DNA of 64,000 nt from Synechococcus sp. CS-1329 (GTDB taxonomy: Bacteria > Cyanobacteriota > Cyanobacteriia > PCC-6307 > Cyanobiaceae): the NCBI RefSeq assembly GCF_025128055.1, contig NZ_JAHLYS010000037.1, forward strand, positions 1 to 64,000. The letters are read 5' to 3'. Positions within the stretch are counted from its first letter, which is position 1, and each line of letters starts with the position of its first letter. The notes under the pieces were generated by a model. The model had not been told where the DNA came from. It made no database searches and saw nothing but the letters and a program-made list of their open reading frames with translations. Positions 1 to 9,297 of the stretch are shown in pieces. Both the position numbers and the translations under genes were made by a program.

Positions 1-163
1 ATGTCTTGCAGAGAGGCCAACGATGCCGAAATCGGGCAGTTTGCGGCTCTGATAGCCGCCGATCCGACTTTTTGAGCCGGAAATCCACTGATGCCTGTGG
101 AAAACTGGCTCGTGGGCTCGTTTTTCAGCAAACTCCTAAGCTGCCATTGCGCCCCTTTCCGCC
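1..163. other. Left-edge stretch with no assignable gene
   Basis: Bases 1-75 can be read as 24 codons ending in TGA at 73-75. This could be the tail of a gene that begins outside the window, but it is too short to identify. Bases 76-163 contain no convincing coding sequence and no clear terminator. Confidence 0.4.
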
Positions 164-259
164 ATGACTCCCCACGACCTCGGCCTGCTGGCCCTGCTGC
201 TCTCTCCGGGCATGCTGCTCTCGGTGCTGCTGCTGGCCACCTTCGCCGCCGGGGGCTGA
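164..259 (+). CDS. Possible 31-residue single-pass membrane peptide
   Basis: The frame opens with ATG at 164 and stops with TGA at 257-259. It encodes 31 residues, starting MTPHDLGLL and ending ATFAAGG, with a hydrophobic core of about 20 residues that could form one transmembrane helix. It lies 81 bases upstream of pdhB and is followed by a 9-bp hairpin. Small photosystem, cytochrome b6f and NDH-1 subunits have this size and shape, but I do not recognise it as any of them. No Shine-Dalgarno sequence is visible. It could also be a chance frame. Confidence 0.4.
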   Translation: MTPHDLGLLALLLSPGMLLSVLLLATFAAGG

Positions 260-266
260 GGGCGGC

Positions 267-288
267 CATCGGCTCCCCTGAGCCGATG
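267..288 (+). other. Hairpin between the small ORF and pdhB
   Basis: CATCGGCTC (267-275) and GAGCCGATG (280-288) pair perfectly over 9 bp around the loop CCCT. No T-run follows, so this is not a textbook terminator. It may be an RNA processing or partial termination structure in the pdhB leader. Confidence 0.45.
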
Positions 289-340
289 CCTGAGATAAGT
301 TGGCCGCTCCACCGGCAGCTGCCGGGTTCGCAGACCGTCC

Positions 341-1324
341 GTGGCCGAGACCCTTCTCTTCAACGCCCTGCGCGACGCCATCGACGAGGAGATGGCCCGA
401 GACCCCTACGTGTGCGTGTTCGGCGAGGACGTCGGCCAGTACGGCGGCTCCTACAAGGTCACCAAGGACCTCTACGAGAAGTACGGCGAACTGCGGGTGC
501 TGGACACCCCGATCGCCGAAAACAGCTTCACCGGCATGGCCGTGGGCGCCGCGATGACCGGCCTGAGGCCGATCGTGGAGGGCATGAACATGGGCTTCCT
601 GCTGCTGGCCTTCAACCAGATCTCCAACAACATGGGGATGCTGCGCTACACCAGCGGCGGCAATTACACCATCCCCACGGTGGTGCGTGGCCCCGGCGGA
701 GTGGGACGCCAGCTGGGGGCGGAGCACAGCCAGCGCCTGGAGGCCTATTTCCACGCGGTGCCGGGCATCAAGATCGTGGCGGTGAGCACCCCCACCAATG
801 CCAAGGGGCTGATGAAGGCCGCCATCCGCGACAACAATCCCGTGCTCTTTTTTGAGCACGTGCTGCTTTACAACCTCAGCGAGGAGATTCCCGAGGGGGA
901 TTACATCTGCTCTCTGGATCAGGCCGAGGTGGTGCGCGAGGGCACCGACGTGACGATCCTCACCTATTCGCGCATGCGCTACCACTGCCTCAAGGCGGTG
1001 GAGCAACTGGACGCCGATGGGGTCAGTGTGGAACTGATCGATCTGGTCAGCCTCAAACCCTTCGATCTCGAGACCATCACCCGCTCGATCCGCAAGACCC
1101 ACAAGGTGATCGTGGTGGAGGAGTGCATGAAAACCGGTGGCATCGGCGCCGAACTGCTGGCCCTGATCACCGAGCACTGCTTCGACGATCTCGACGCCCG
1201 ACCCATCCGCCTCTCCAGTCAGGACATCCCCACCCCCTACAACGGCGCCCTGGAAAACCTGACGATCATTCAGCCGCATCAGATCGTCGAAGCGGCCCGC
1301 CAGCTCAAAGCGGGCACGATCTGA
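341..1324 (+). CDS. pdhB: Pyruvate dehydrogenase E1 component, beta subunit
   Basis: The 327-residue protein matches the full length of E1-beta. It pairs with E1-alpha to decarboxylate pyruvate with thiamine diphosphate in the pyruvate dehydrogenase complex. The N-terminal pyrimidine-binding transketolase domain holds [10 protein letters not shown] and IAENSFTG, where Glu60 is the expected cofactor-activating glutamate. The C-terminal transketolase domain has [12 protein letters not shown]. The start is GTG at 341, giving the usual M-A-E-T-L-L-F N-terminus. secD begins one base after the stop, so the two are probably co-transcribed. The E1-alpha gene is not in the window. Confidence 0.95.
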   Translation: MAETLLFNALRDAIDEEMARDPYVCVFGEDVGQYGGSYKVTKDLYEKYGELRVLDTPIAENSFTGMAVGAAMTGLRPIVEGMNMGFLLLAFNQISNNMGMLRYTSGGNYTIPTVVRGPGGVGRQLGAEHSQRLEAYFHAVPGIKIVAVSTPTNAKGLMKAAIRDNNPVLFFEHVLLYNLSEEIPEGDYICSLDQAEVVREGTDVTILTYSRMRYHCLKAVEQLDADGVSVELIDLVSLKPFDLETITRSIRKTHKVIVVEECMKTGGIGAELLALITEHCFDDLDARPIRLSSQDIPTPYNGALENLTIIQPHQIVEAARQLKAGTI

Positions 1325-1325
1325 G

Positions 1326-2840
1326 ATGGCACGCCAACAGGGGCTGTTCGCCCTGATCCTGGCCCTGGCGATCGCCGCCGGGGCCGTTCTGTTCAGCTTT
1401 CCCCTCCAGCTCGGGCTCGACCTGCGCGGCGGCAGTCAGCTCACCCTGCAGGTGCTGCCGGCCGGGGCCATCAAAACAGTGAAACGGGAGCAGCTGGAGG
1501 CTGTCAAGGAGGTGCTCGATCGTCGGGTCAATGGGCTTGGCGTGGCGGAATCCACCCTGCAGACCATCGGTGACGACCAGTTGGTGCTGCAGCTGCCGGG
1601 CGAGCAGGACCCCAGCCGGGCCGCCAAGGTGTTCGGCACCACCGCCCTGCTGGAGTTCCGCGCCCAGAAGCCAGGCACCGAAGGCGAGATGCAGGGTCTG
1701 CTGCGGCTCAAGCGCCAGGCCCAGTCGGTGCTTGAGCTCAGCCGGCGACGGGCCTCAGCCGATGCGAACCAGTCCGCAGCCCCCGGCCAACCGCCAGCAC
1801 CGGCCCCCAGCTTTCCCGCCGAGGATTTGGCCAAGGCCCTCGGGGATCTCGGGGTGACGGTGCCGGCGGGAGCTGGTGAAACCGAGCAGATCGAAGCTCT
1901 GCTCGATGAAGTGAACAAGCGGGTGGTGGCTCTCTACGAACCGGCCACCCTCACCGGCAAGGACCTGGTCACCGCCGGCCGCCAGCAGCAGCAGACCGGC
2001 AGCGGCTGGGATGTGACCCTCAACTTCAACCGCCAGGGCGGCGAGGGCTTCGCCCGGCTCACCCAGTCGATCGCTGGCAGCAACAGGCTGCTGGGCATCG
2101 TGCTCGACGGTCGCTCGATCAGCGAGGCCTCCGTGAGCCAGGAATTCGCCGCGGCCGGTATCACCGGAGGCGCCGCCAGCATCACGGGTAATTTCAGCGC
2201 TGAGGAAGCCCGTGATCTGGAGGTGCAACTGCGGGGCGGCTCCCTGCCCCTGCCGGTGAAGATCATCGAGGTACGCACCGTCGGTCCGCTGCTGGGGGCC
2301 GAGAACATCCGCACCAGCCTGGTGGCGGCCCTGGCCGGCCTGGCCCTGGTGGCCGTGTTCATGGTGGTGGTCTACCGGCTGCCAGGGGCCGTGGCGGTGG
2401 TGGCCCTGAGCCTCTACGCCCTCTTCAACCTGGCCACCTACGCCCTGATTCCCGTCACCCTCACCCTGCCGGGCATCGCCGGCTTCATCCTCTCGATCGG
2501 CATGGCGGTCGACGCCAATGTGCTGATCTTCGAGCGGGTGAAAGAGGAGCTGCGCTCGGGCAACACCCTGATCCGCTCGATCGACGGGGGCTTCTCCCTG
2601 GCCTTCACCTCGATCCTCGATGGCCACGTCACCGGATTGATCAGCTGCATCGCCCTGTTTGCCCTGGGAACGGGCCTGGTCAAGGGCTTTGCTGTCACCC
2701 TCGGCATCGGTCTGCTGCTCAGCCTGTTCACCGCCCTCTCCTGCACCCGAGTCCTGTTGCGCCTGATGATGAGCTACCCAAACCTGCGGCGCCCCACTTA
2801 CTTCCTGCCCAGCCGCCAGCTGCCCTCGCCGGCCGCCTGA
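1326..2840 (+). CDS. secD: Protein translocase subunit SecD
   Basis: SecD works with SecF at the membrane and uses the proton gradient to help SecYEG release exported proteins. The 504-residue protein starts with a membrane helix followed by the family motif GLDLRGG near residue 35. A large periplasmic domain carries a Pro/Ala-rich insert around residues 145-160. Five further helices follow, including GMAVDANVLIFERVKEEL, the conserved transmembrane 4 motif. It begins one base after pdhB and is followed after six bases by secF. Confidence 0.96.
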   Translation: MARQQGLFALILALAIAAGAVLFSFPLQLGLDLRGGSQLTLQVLPAGAIKTVKREQLEAVKEVLDRRVNGLGVAESTLQTIGDDQLVLQLPGEQDPSRAAKVFGTTALLEFRAQKPGTEGEMQGLLRLKRQAQSVLELSRRRASADANQSAAPGQPPAPAPSFPAEDLAKALGDLGVTVPAGAGETEQIEALLDEVNKRVVALYEPATLTGKDLVTAGRQQQQTGSGWDVTLNFNRQGGEGFARLTQSIAGSNRLLGIVLDGRSISEASVSQEFAAAGITGGAASITGNFSAEEARDLEVQLRGGSLPLPVKIIEVRTVGPLLGAENIRTSLVAALAGLALVAVFMVVVYRLPGAVAVVALSLYALFNLATYALIPVTLTLPGIAGFILSIGMAVDANVLIFERVKEELRSGNTLIRSIDGGFSLAFTSILDGHVTGLISCIALFALGTGLVKGFAVTLGIGLLLSLFTALSCTRVLLRLMMSYPNLRRPTYFLPSRQLPSPAA

Positions 2841-2846
2841 GCACCC

Positions 2847-3896
2847 ATGACCCCCTCCCCAGCCCCAGCTTCATCGGCGACGCCATCGCCAGTCCTGCCG
2901 CCGATCCAGTACTTCCGCATCACCCGTCATCGGCGCATCGCCTGGTGGGGGTCGGCTGTGGCCTGCCTGATCAGCCTGATCGGCATGGCTCTCTGCTGGC
3001 TCAACCCCGCCATCGGCGCCCCGCTCAAGCCCGGCCTGGATTTCACCGGGGGCACCAGGATCCAGCTGGAGCGCGCCTGTGATCCCAACTGCCCGGCGAT
3101 CACGGTGAGCCAGGTGGCGGAACAGCTCGAGGATCTGCAGCTGCCCGAGGACGCCGGTGCCTCAGTGCCAGACCTGCGGGGCTCACCGGTGCAGGTGCTG
3201 GACCAGGGGAGCTCGATCGAGCTGCGTCTGCCCAGCCTCAGTGCCGAACAGGGAACCGCCGTGATTGAGCAGCTGGCCGGCAGCCTGGGACCCTTCAAGC
3301 CGGGTGGCACTTCGGTGGACACGATCGGCCCCACTCTCGGAGCCCAGTTGCTGCGCAGCAGCCTGATCTCCCTGCTGGTGAGCTTTGCGGCCATCGCCCT
3401 CTACATCACTCTCCGCTACGACAGGGTCTTCGCCTTCCTGGCAATCCTCGCTCTGGCCCACGATGTGCTGATCACCACCGGGCTGTTCGCCTGGCTCGGG
3501 CTGCTGCTGGGGGTTGAAGTGGATTCCCTCTTCGCCGTGGCTCTGATCACTGTGGCCGGCTACTCCGTCAACGACACCGTGGTGGTGTTCGACCGGATCC
3601 GTGAACAGAAGACAAGCCTGGAAGCCTTCCCCTTCAGTGATCAGGTGGATGTGGCGGTGGATGCCACCTTGACCCGCTCGATCTACACTTCGCTCACCAC
3701 CCTGCTGCCCCTGCTGGGCATCCTCTTCTTCGGTGGCAGCAGCCTGTTCTGGTTCTCCGTGGCCCTCACCGCCGGCATCGGTTTCGGCAGCTGGTCGAGC
3801 ATCGGTGTGGCTCCCACCCTGCTGCCCCTGTTCAGCGGCAAGGGCTTCGTGAGTTCAGCTCCAGAGGATGGGGCGTCCCCCACCGGCGCAGCTTGA
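2847..3896 (+). CDS. secF: Protein translocase subunit SecF
   Basis: The 349-residue SecF partner of SecD has a cytoplasmic N-terminus, a first helix near residues 35-55 and the PGLDFTGGT motif after it. A short periplasmic domain and five C-terminal helices follow, with GYSVNDTVVVFDRIRE matching the conserved SecF transmembrane 4 signature. The gene order secD-secF and the six-base gap are typical. The stop codon overlaps the start of the small downstream gene. Confidence 0.96.
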   Translation: MTPSPAPASSATPSPVLPPIQYFRITRHRRIAWWGSAVACLISLIGMALCWLNPAIGAPLKPGLDFTGGTRIQLERACDPNCPAITVSQVAEQLEDLQLPEDAGASVPDLRGSPVQVLDQGSSIELRLPSLSAEQGTAVIEQLAGSLGPFKPGGTSVDTIGPTLGAQLLRSSLISLLVSFAAIALYITLRYDRVFAFLAILALAHDVLITTGLFAWLGLLLGVEVDSLFAVALITVAGYSVNDTVVVFDRIREQKTSLEAFPFSDQVDVAVDATLTRSIYTSLTTLLPLLGILFFGGSSLFWFSVALTAGIGFGSWSSIGVAPTLLPLFSGKGFVSSAPEDGASPTGAA

Positions 3897-4081
3897 TGCG
3901 GCGTTTCCCGCCGCTCATTCCCGTCCTGCTGGCTCTCCTGGCCCTCGGCGATCTCGGCACGGAACTGCGCCTGCTGGCCGACCATTTCACCTGGGCGTCC
4001 CTGCTGGCGGCGATGCAGCAGCACCCCCTGGCCGTGGCGGTGCTGCTGCTCACTCCCAGCCTGATCAGGCACTACCGCTGA
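3896..4081 (+). CDS. Small hydrophobic protein coupled to secF
   Basis: The ATG at 3896 shares one base with the secF stop (TGATG), so translation is probably coupled. The 61-residue product has two hydrophobic stretches, near residues 8-22 and 38-54, and a basic end (LIRHYR). I cannot assign a family. Its position suggests a membrane protein made together with SecDF. The gene ends one base before the convergent gene on the other strand. Confidence 0.6.
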   Translation: MRRFPPLIPVLLALLALGDLGTELRLLADHFTWASLLAAMQQHPLAVAVLLLTPSLIRHYR

Positions 4082-5083
4082 TCAGGTCCAGCGGTCCATC
4101 ACCTGCTCCACCAGCACCCGCTGGGACACCACCTGCAGCACCACCACCAGCGGCAGAGCCAGCAGCACCCCCGGCAGCCCCAGCAGAGCACCGAGGCTCA
4201 GCTGCGCCATCAGCGCCACGGTGGGCAGCAGATTGACCGTGCGGCTGAGCAGCAACGGCGTGAGCACGAAGGCTTCCGCGTTCTGCAGCAGCAGGCGCAG
4301 CACCAGCACCTGCACCACCTTGGCTGGAGAAATCAGCAGGGCCACCGCCAGCGGCAGGGCCGTGGCCACCGTGGGACCGATCGTGGGCACGAAGGTGAGC
4401 AGGCCGCAGACCAGGCCACTGAGCAGGGCCAGCGGCAGCCGCAGCAGCGCCAGGCCCGCCCAGGTGAGCAGAAAGACCGTCACCGCCGAGATGGTCATCC
4501 CCGCCAGCCAGCCGCCGAGGGCCTCGCGCCCCTCCCGCAACAGCGCGCGCATCGACCCACGCCAGAACTGGGGCGTGGCCGCCAGCACCAGCCGCTGGTG
4601 GGGTTTGGGATCGAGGGCCAGCAGGATCGCCAGCAGCACCATCAACAGGATCTGGATGGTGGAATTGGCGGCGCCCCCCGCCACCCCCAGCAGCTGGCCG
4701 CCCAGGGGCTGCAGCTTCTCCCAGGTGGCCAGCTCCAGCAGTCGCTGCTCGAAGCCACGAAAGGCCACCGAGCCCCCCGCCAGGTCGCCCAGACGCTGCA
4801 AGAGCACCGGCAGCAGCTCAGTGAACTGATTGGCCTGCTGCAGCAGCTCAGGCAGCAGCAATTCCGACACCTTCCAGCCCACCACCACCAGGGCCGCAAT
4901 CACCAGGGCCACGGCGCTGGGGCGATTCAGGGGCAGCCGGCGGCGCAGCAGAGTGACTGGCACATCGAGGGCCACCGCCACCACCACGGCGCCGAAGAGG
5001 ACCAGCAGCACCCAGCGCAGCTCCCAGACCAGCAGGGCCAGCAGCACAAGGGCCAGGGTCCCCAGCAGGGCACGGCCGTTCAT
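4082..5083 (-). CDS. AI-2E family transporter (DUF20/PerM), copy 1
   Basis: This 333-residue integral membrane protein has the AI-2E transporter/PerM family layout: two or three N-terminal helices, a soluble middle section and a C-terminal block of long helices with the pattern GLLTFVPTIGPTVATALPLAVALL. The family includes autoinducer-2 exporters and sodium/proton antiporters, so the substrate cannot be predicted. Its start overlaps the stop of the neighbouring paralogue by four bases, so the two are probably made together and may act as a pair. Confidence 0.85.
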   Translation of the reverse strand: MNGRALLGTLALVLLALLVWELRWVLLVLFGAVVVAVALDVPVTLLRRRLPLNRPSAVALVIAALVVVGWKVSELLLPELLQQANQFTELLPVLLQRLGDLAGGSVAFRGFEQRLLELATWEKLQPLGGQLLGVAGGAANSTIQILLMVLLAILLALDPKPHQRLVLAATPQFWRGSMRALLREGREALGGWLAGMTISAVTVFLLTWAGLALLRLPLALLSGLVCGLLTFVPTIGPTVATALPLAVALLISPAKVVQVLVLRLLLQNAEAFVLTPLLLSRTVNLLPTVALMAQLSLGALLGLPGVLLALPLVVVLQVVSQRVLVEQVMDRWT

Positions 5084-6150
5084 GGCGACAATCGCTGACG
5101 CTTCCAGGGATCCAGGATGTCGTGGATCAGCACCTCACGCACGATCACCTGCACGCACACCGCCATCGGCAGGGCCAGCAGCAGACCCAGCGGCCCGAAC
5201 AGCACGGTGAACAGGAACTGGGCCGTGAGGGTGAGCCCCGGCAGCAGCCGCAACTTGGCGTGCATCACCGATGGCGTGATCACATAGCTCTCCAGGTTCT
5301 GCACCACCACGTAGAGCCCCAGCACGGCCAGGGCCTTCCAGGGGGCCTCAAGCAGGGCCACCGACATCGGGAAGATCGTGCTCAAGGTGGGTCCCACATT
5401 GGGGATCACGTTGAGCAGGCCCGCCAGCAGGGCGTTGGCTACCACCAGCTTCACCCCCAGCAGCGACAGGCCGATGCCCGCCAGCAGGGCCACGCAGATG
5501 GAGCTGATCACCACTCCCACCATCCAGTCGCTCAGGGCCGCACCACAGAGATCGAGCACCTGGCGCAGGCGCCGGCGATAGAACGAGGGGGCCAGCAGAA
5601 GCAGCACATCGCGGTAGGCGGTGGGCTGGGCCGCCAGCATCAGGCTCACCGCCAGCACAAACACCAATTGCAGGGTGCCGCTGCCGAGGTTGCTGGCCAG
5701 GCCCACCAGCCGCAGGGCCCCGCCACCGAGACCACCGAGCAGATCGGGGCTGGGTCCATTGGTGGGCCAGAACTGCTGGAGCCACTGCAGCGAACCGTCA
5801 TCACGGCCGTAGAGCACCCGGCTCAGATTGCCCAGCGTGCGGCGGACCAGGCCGATCAGCACATCCGCCGCATCGGGCAGCTTGGCGAGCAACTCCGCGA
5901 ACTGCTCCGCGAAGGGCGGGATCAGCACAGCGCCTCCCACCACCACCACCAGGGCCAAGCCCCCCAGGCTGGTGATCAGGGCGAGGGGCCTGGAGCAGCC
6001 GGTCCGACGGCGCACAGCCCCCACCAGGGTGCAGATCGCCATCGCCAGCACCACGGCGGCAAAGAGCTGCAGCAGGATCCCGCGCAGGCTCCAGAACAGG
6101 GCAATGGCGGCAATGATCGCCGCCAGGCCCAGCCATTGACCGAATTTCAA
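5080..6150 (-). CDS. AI-2E family transporter (DUF20/PerM), copy 2
   Basis: This 356-residue paralogue of the adjacent gene has the same helix layout and the family signature [22 protein letters not shown] placed the start at TTG (6148-6150), which overlaps the psb28 stop; the protein then runs directly into its first membrane helix. Substrate unknown. The chain psb28, copy 2, copy 1 is tightly packed on the minus strand and looks like one unit. Confidence 0.83.
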   Translation of the reverse strand: MKFGQWLGLAAIIAAIALFWSLRGILLQLFAAVVLAMAICTLVGAVRRRTGCSRPLALITSLGGLALVVVVGGAVLIPPFAEQFAELLAKLPDAADVLIGLVRRTLGNLSRVLYGRDDGSLQWLQQFWPTNGPSPDLLGGLGGGALRLVGLASNLGSGTLQLVFVLAVSLMLAAQPTAYRDVLLLLAPSFYRRRLRQVLDLCGAALSDWMVGVVISSICVALLAGIGLSLLGVKLVVANALLAGLLNVIPNVGPTLSTIFPMSVALLEAPWKALAVLGLYVVVQNLESYVITPSVMHAKLRLLPGLTLTAQFLFTVLFGPLGLLLALPMAVCVQVIVREVLIHDILDPWKRQRLSP

Positions 6151-6548
6151 GCGCTTTCGGGCTCGCCCTCAGCGGCCGGCTCTGGGCTGGCCTGATCCGC
6201 TGCGGAGTCCTCGTCCTTTTCGGCGAAGCCGAGGCCATGGCCAGCGGCGTAGCGATCGGCGAAGCGCATGAAGCGATCGAAATCCTCCTCCGTCTTCCAG
6301 GTGTAGGTGGCCTCAAGGGCGCTGGCTTTGCCGTTCACGAAGCGCGCTTTCACCTCCCGGGTCACCAGTTCACCCTCCTCATCGAGCAGGAACATCCCGG
6401 TGATGTCACCCATAGTTTCAGGAGCGAGCGCCAGGGGTTGCTCGAACACGAACAGGGCCTGGCCGGTTCGTCCATCGCGAGAACGGGTCAGCCGGATATC
6501 GGGGATCACGGGTTCGTCCACCCCGCGAAAGAACTGAATGGCCGTCAT
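6147..6548 (-). CDS. psb28: Photosystem II assembly protein Psb28
   Basis: The 133-residue protein opens [23 protein letters not shown], the hallmark N-terminus of Psb28. This soluble factor binds the cytoplasmic face of photosystem II assembly intermediates near CP47. The core of about 110 residues is intact ([39 protein letters not shown]). The acidic tail after residue 112 (Asp/Glu/Ala/Pro-rich) is longer than usual and probably disordered. The ATG at 6548 gives the family's normal N-terminus. Confidence 0.94.
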   Translation of the reverse strand: MTAIQFFRGVDEPVIPDIRLTRSRDGRTGQALFVFEQPLALAPETMGDITGMFLLDEEGELVTREVKARFVNGKASALEATYTWKTEEDFDRFMRFADRYAAGHGLGFAEKDEDSAADQASPEPAAEGEPESA

Positions 6549-6570
6549 CGGGGTAGGGCAAAGGCCGATC

Positions 6571-7656
6571 CTAAGCAGACTCTCCGATCGGGCCTTCACA
6601 GTCTGCAGGAGCTTGACTCTGCAGCTGTTGCTGTTGGAGCGCGCTGGCGGAACGCTCCTCGTCCCAGTCGTGCAGGTCGAGGCAGTGGTGGGCGGCGCCG
6701 GGCTCCGGTCGCCGCCGCTGGCGCTCCAGCTCGTGGTCATAGCAGCGGTCGTAGTAGTCGAGCATCCAGCGGCAGGCCTCACTCCAGTCGCGCCGCTCGA
6801 TCGCCGCGAGGGCGTCCTGGGTGCGCTGCGGTCCCAGTCGCCGGGCGATCCTGCGGGTCGCCTCCGCCAGGTCCTCGGGATCCTGCACCCCGTAGACCGC
6901 CACCAACCGGCGCAGGCGCTCCTCCAGGGGACGACGGATCTCCAGCACCGGAGCAGCCTGCATCTGCCGCCAGAGGCCCGCCGGGATGCGGCAGCGCCCC
7001 ACCTGGGCACTTTCCGCCTCCAGCCAGATCGGAGCGGCGCCAGCGCAGGTCAGAAGAGCCGCCGCCAGACGGTTCTCGTAGTGCTCATTGCTGGGCTGTG
7101 GCGGCAGCCCGAGCCCCCCGAAGCTGCTGCCGCGATGGTGGGCCAGCCCCTCGAGATCCACCACCGCCAGCCCACGGCGGCTCAGCTCCAGCAGCAGGTC
7201 GGTCTTGCCGGTGCCGGTGCGCCCGCCCAGCAAGATCAACGGCCAGGGGCGCTCGAAGCTGGCCAGCACCCAGCGCCGGTAGGCCTTGTAGCCCCCCTCC
7301 AGCAGCTGCACCTGCAGGGCCAGGGTTTCGGCCAGCCAGCCGACGCTGGCGGAACGCATGCCGCCCCGCCAGCAATGGAGGCGCAGGGGTCCGGCCCCGC
7401 CGGCTGGCTGGTGGGCCAGCAGCGCATCCCCCAGGGCCGCCAGCTTCGGGCCCACCAGAGCCAGTCCCGCCTGCACCGCCGCCTGGGAGCCCTGCTGCCT
7501 GTAGGTCAGTCCCACCTCAGCGCGCTCCAGGTCGCTGAACAGGGGCAGGTTGCGGGCCCCGGGAATGTGACCCTGGGCGAATTCCGCCGGGCTGCGCACA
7601 TCCAGCAGCGTTCCTTCGCCCGCCAGGAAGGCATCGATCGCCAGCCACGACGCCAT
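6571..7656 (-). CDS. mnmH: tRNA 2-selenouridine/geranyl-2-thiouridine synthase
   Basis: MnmH (SelU/YbbB) replaces sulfur with selenium in 2-thiouridine at the tRNA wobble position, through a geranylated intermediate. The 361-residue protein has an N-terminal rhodanese domain with the active-site loop [10 protein letters not shown] (Cys95) and a P-loop domain with GGRTGTGKT at about 144-152. The ATG at 7656 gives the expected start just before the rhodanese fold. It is transcribed divergently from gun4 with a 72-base gap. A selenophosphate synthase would be its functional partner; none is in the window. Confidence 0.9.
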   Translation of the reverse strand: MASWLAIDAFLAGEGTLLDVRSPAEFAQGHIPGARNLPLFSDLERAEVGLTYRQQGSQAAVQAGLALVGPKLAALGDALLAHQPAGGAGPLRLHCWRGGMRSASVGWLAETLALQVQLLEGGYKAYRRWVLASFERPWPLILLGGRTGTGKTDLLLELSRRGLAVVDLEGLAHHRGSSFGGLGLPPQPSNEHYENRLAAALLTCAGAAPIWLEAESAQVGRCRIPAGLWRQMQAAPVLEIRRPLEERLRRLVAVYGVQDPEDLAEATRRIARRLGPQRTQDALAAIERRDWSEACRWMLDYYDRCYDHELERQRRRPEPGAAHHCLDLHDWDEERSASALQQQQLQSQAPADCEGPIGESA

Positions 7657-7685
7657 CGCGCCCCACCTCCATGGACCTTGCCTGA

Positions 7686-7691
7686 CATAGT
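7686..7691 (+). promoter_or_regulatory. Candidate -10 box for gun4
   Basis: CATAGT lies 37 bases before the gun4 ATG, in the short divergent gap with mnmH. No matching -35 element is obvious. Confidence 0.35.
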
Positions 7692-7728
7692 GGGCCCACG
7701 CCGGCCCGGCACAGGCCCGCCGAACTTC

Positions 7729-8454
7729 ATGCTCTCCGGTCCACCCGCCTCCGCCACGACCAGCGCCGAGCAGCTGCTGGAGCGTTTCAGCTCCAGCTCC
7801 CCGCGTCAGCGGCGGAGTCTGCTTCCCCAGATCGAGGCCCGCTCCCAGGAGCTGCGGCCCCTGCTGCTGGATGCCCTCAGCCGCCACGATCCCGACGGCG
7901 ACGACTGGATCGCCGGCCTCTGGATTCAGCTGCTGCTGGCCGAGGACGACAGCCACAGTCAGGCTCTGCTGGAGCGCCATCCCCAGGGCTGGCTGAAGGC
8001 AGCCAGTGCTGACGGCGTGGCCTACGCCCCCCTGCAGGAGGCCCTGGCCCAGGGCTCCTTCGAGCTGGCCGATCGCATCACCAGTGAGGTGCTGCGCCAG
8101 CTGGCAGGCAGCGAAGCCGTGCGGCGGGGCTACGTCTATTACAGCGAGGTGGCTCCCATGCCCAGCCTCGATCTCACCAGCCTCGATCGGCTCTGGGTCT
8201 GCTACTCCCGCGGGCGTTTCGGGTTTTCCGTCCAGGGGCGGCTGCTGAGGGTCTGCAACGGCCGCTGGGAGCAGCTCTGGCCAAAGCTGGGCTGGAAGAG
8301 CGAGGGCATCTGGACCCGTTATCCCAGTGCGTTCCAGTGGAACCTGGAGGCGCCGGAAGGGCATATGCCGCTGATCAACCAGCTCCGGGGCGTGCGTCTG
8401 ATGGATGCCCTGCTCACGCACCCGGCCTTACAACAACGAATCAGCACGGGCTGA
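7729..8454 (+). CDS. gun4: GUN4-domain tetrapyrrole-binding protein
   Basis: GUN4 binds protoporphyrin IX and Mg-protoporphyrin and stimulates Mg-chelatase, the first committed step to chlorophyll. The 241-residue protein has an N-terminal helical bundle (about residues 1-85) and a C-terminal GUN4 domain. That domain contains LTSLDRLWVCYSRGRFGFSVQ, the greasy-palm region, and WTRYPSAFQWNLEAPEGHMPLINQLRG. ATG 7729 is chosen because it gives the complete bundle; upstream in-frame sequence is antisense to mnmH. Confidence 0.92.
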   Translation: MLSGPPASATTSAEQLLERFSSSSPRQRRSLLPQIEARSQELRPLLLDALSRHDPDGDDWIAGLWIQLLLAEDDSHSQALLERHPQGWLKAASADGVAYAPLQEALAQGSFELADRITSEVLRQLAGSEAVRRGYVYYSEVAPMPSLDLTSLDRLWVCYSRGRFGFSVQGRLLRVCNGRWEQLWPKLGWKSEGIWTRYPSAFQWNLEAPEGHMPLINQLRGVRLMDALLTHPALQQRISTG

Positions 8455-8475
8455 ACCGCCGGGAGCCCGGAGCGG

Positions 8476-8481
8476 TAGGGT
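8476..8481 (+). promoter_or_regulatory. Candidate -10 box for the anti-sigma-type ATPase
   Basis: TAGGGT lies 24 bases before the ATG at 8506, in the gap after gun4. It resembles other TAGnnT boxes in this window. No -35 element is apparent. Confidence 0.25.
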
Positions 8482-8505
8482 CAAATCGAGCCATGGTTGG
8501 TGTGG

Positions 8506-8919
8506 ATGCCTCGGCGCCTGATCAGTCCGCTGCAGTGGACCGACTACATCACCCCATCGACCCTTCAGCTGGCTCCGTTGCTGGAACTGCTGCTGGAGCC
8601 GATGGCCACGGCGGCCAACCTGGCCGAGCTGCAATTGGGCCTGCAGGAGGCCCTGGTCAATGCGGTGCGCCACGGCAATGGCGGCGACCCGCGCAAATGT
8701 CTGCGCATCCGCCGCATCCTCAGCCCCAATTGGGTGATCTGGCAGATCCAGGATGAGGGCGGCGGCGTGCCGGTCTGTGCCCGCACCAGCGCCTTGCCCG
8801 AGCGCAGCGATGCCTGCCGCGGCCGGGGCTTTTTTCTGATTCACCACTGCTTCGATGACGTGCGCTGGAGTGGCCGCGGCAACCGTCTGCAGCTGGCGGC
8901 CCAACGGCACCGGGCCTGA
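8506..8919 (+). CDS. Stand-alone GHKL ATPase of the anti-sigma factor type
   Basis: The protein (about 137 residues) is essentially one histidine-kinase-like ATPase domain of the RsbW/SpoIIAB class. It has the N box (QEALVNAVRHGNGG), the G1 box (QDEGGG) and the G2 box (RGRGFFLI). Such proteins are Ser/Thr kinases that bind sigma factors or phosphorylate anti-anti-sigma partners. No sensor, receiver or partner gene lies next to it. The start could be ATG 8506 or TTG 8497; I prefer ATG. The target cannot be inferred from context. Confidence 0.8.
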   Translation: MPRRLISPLQWTDYITPSTLQLAPLLELLLEPMATAANLAELQLGLQEALVNAVRHGNGGDPRKCLRIRRILSPNWVIWQIQDEGGGVPVCARTSALPERSDACRGRGFFLIHHCFDDVRWSGRGNRLQLAAQRHRA

Positions 8920-8940
8920 GCCCGGAGCCCGAAAGCCGGA

Positions 8941-9288
8941 TCAGTGGCCGTGGCTGGGGCAGCCTGGATCGCGCAGATCCCCCTTCAACCAGGCCAGACC
9001 GTGCTCCAGCAGTTCGATCGCCCGCGCCTGAGCCTCTCCATCCAGCCGCTGGGGGGGGCTGTCCTCGGCCAGCAGATGCACCAGCGCGGCCGCCAGCTGC
9101 TCGGCCGCCCGCCTGGGTTTGTGGCCCTTGAGGGCGTGCCAGTCGCGGCCATCGATGGCCAGGAGTCGTTGCAGTTCCTCCGCCAGTTCACGGCTGCTGG
9201 TCGGCCAGGTCTGGGGGGATCCGCTCCGCGTGGCGGCAGCGGGCGCTGGGGAAAGCGGCACTGGACGGGAGACATCGTGGGGATCCAT
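8941..9288 (-). CDS. Uncharacterised cyanobacterial protein with HALKGHK and PGCPSHGH motifs
   Basis: From ATG 9288 the protein has 115 residues. A variable Pro/Ser-rich N-terminus is followed by a helical core (ELAEELQRLLAIDGRDWHALKGHK) and a distinctive C-terminus ending DPGCPSHGH. The terminal Cys and His residues could bind metal, but this is speculation. It resembles a small conserved cyanobacterial family (possibly DUF6439), which I cannot confirm. Nine bases separate it from the divergent gene at 9298. Confidence 0.6.
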   Translation of the reverse strand: MDPHDVSRPVPLSPAPAAATRSGSPQTWPTSSRELAEELQRLLAIDGRDWHALKGHKPRRAAEQLAAALVHLLAEDSPPQRLDGEAQARAIELLEHGLAWLKGDLRDPGCPSHGH

Positions 9289-9297
9289 CCTGACGCG

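Noticed and set aside
125-1279. 384-residue minus-strand frame opposite pdhB
   Set aside because: His/Gly/Gln-rich composition typical of antisense frames in GC-rich DNA, and pdhB on the other strand is unambiguous.
6538-7728. Long open frame on the plus strand before gun4
   Set aside because: It is antisense to mnmH, which has all its motifs. The true gun4 protein begins at 7729.
7657-8421. Open extension of the mnmH frame upstream
   Set aside because: It is antisense to gun4 and carries no domain; the rhodanese domain begins right after ATG 7656.
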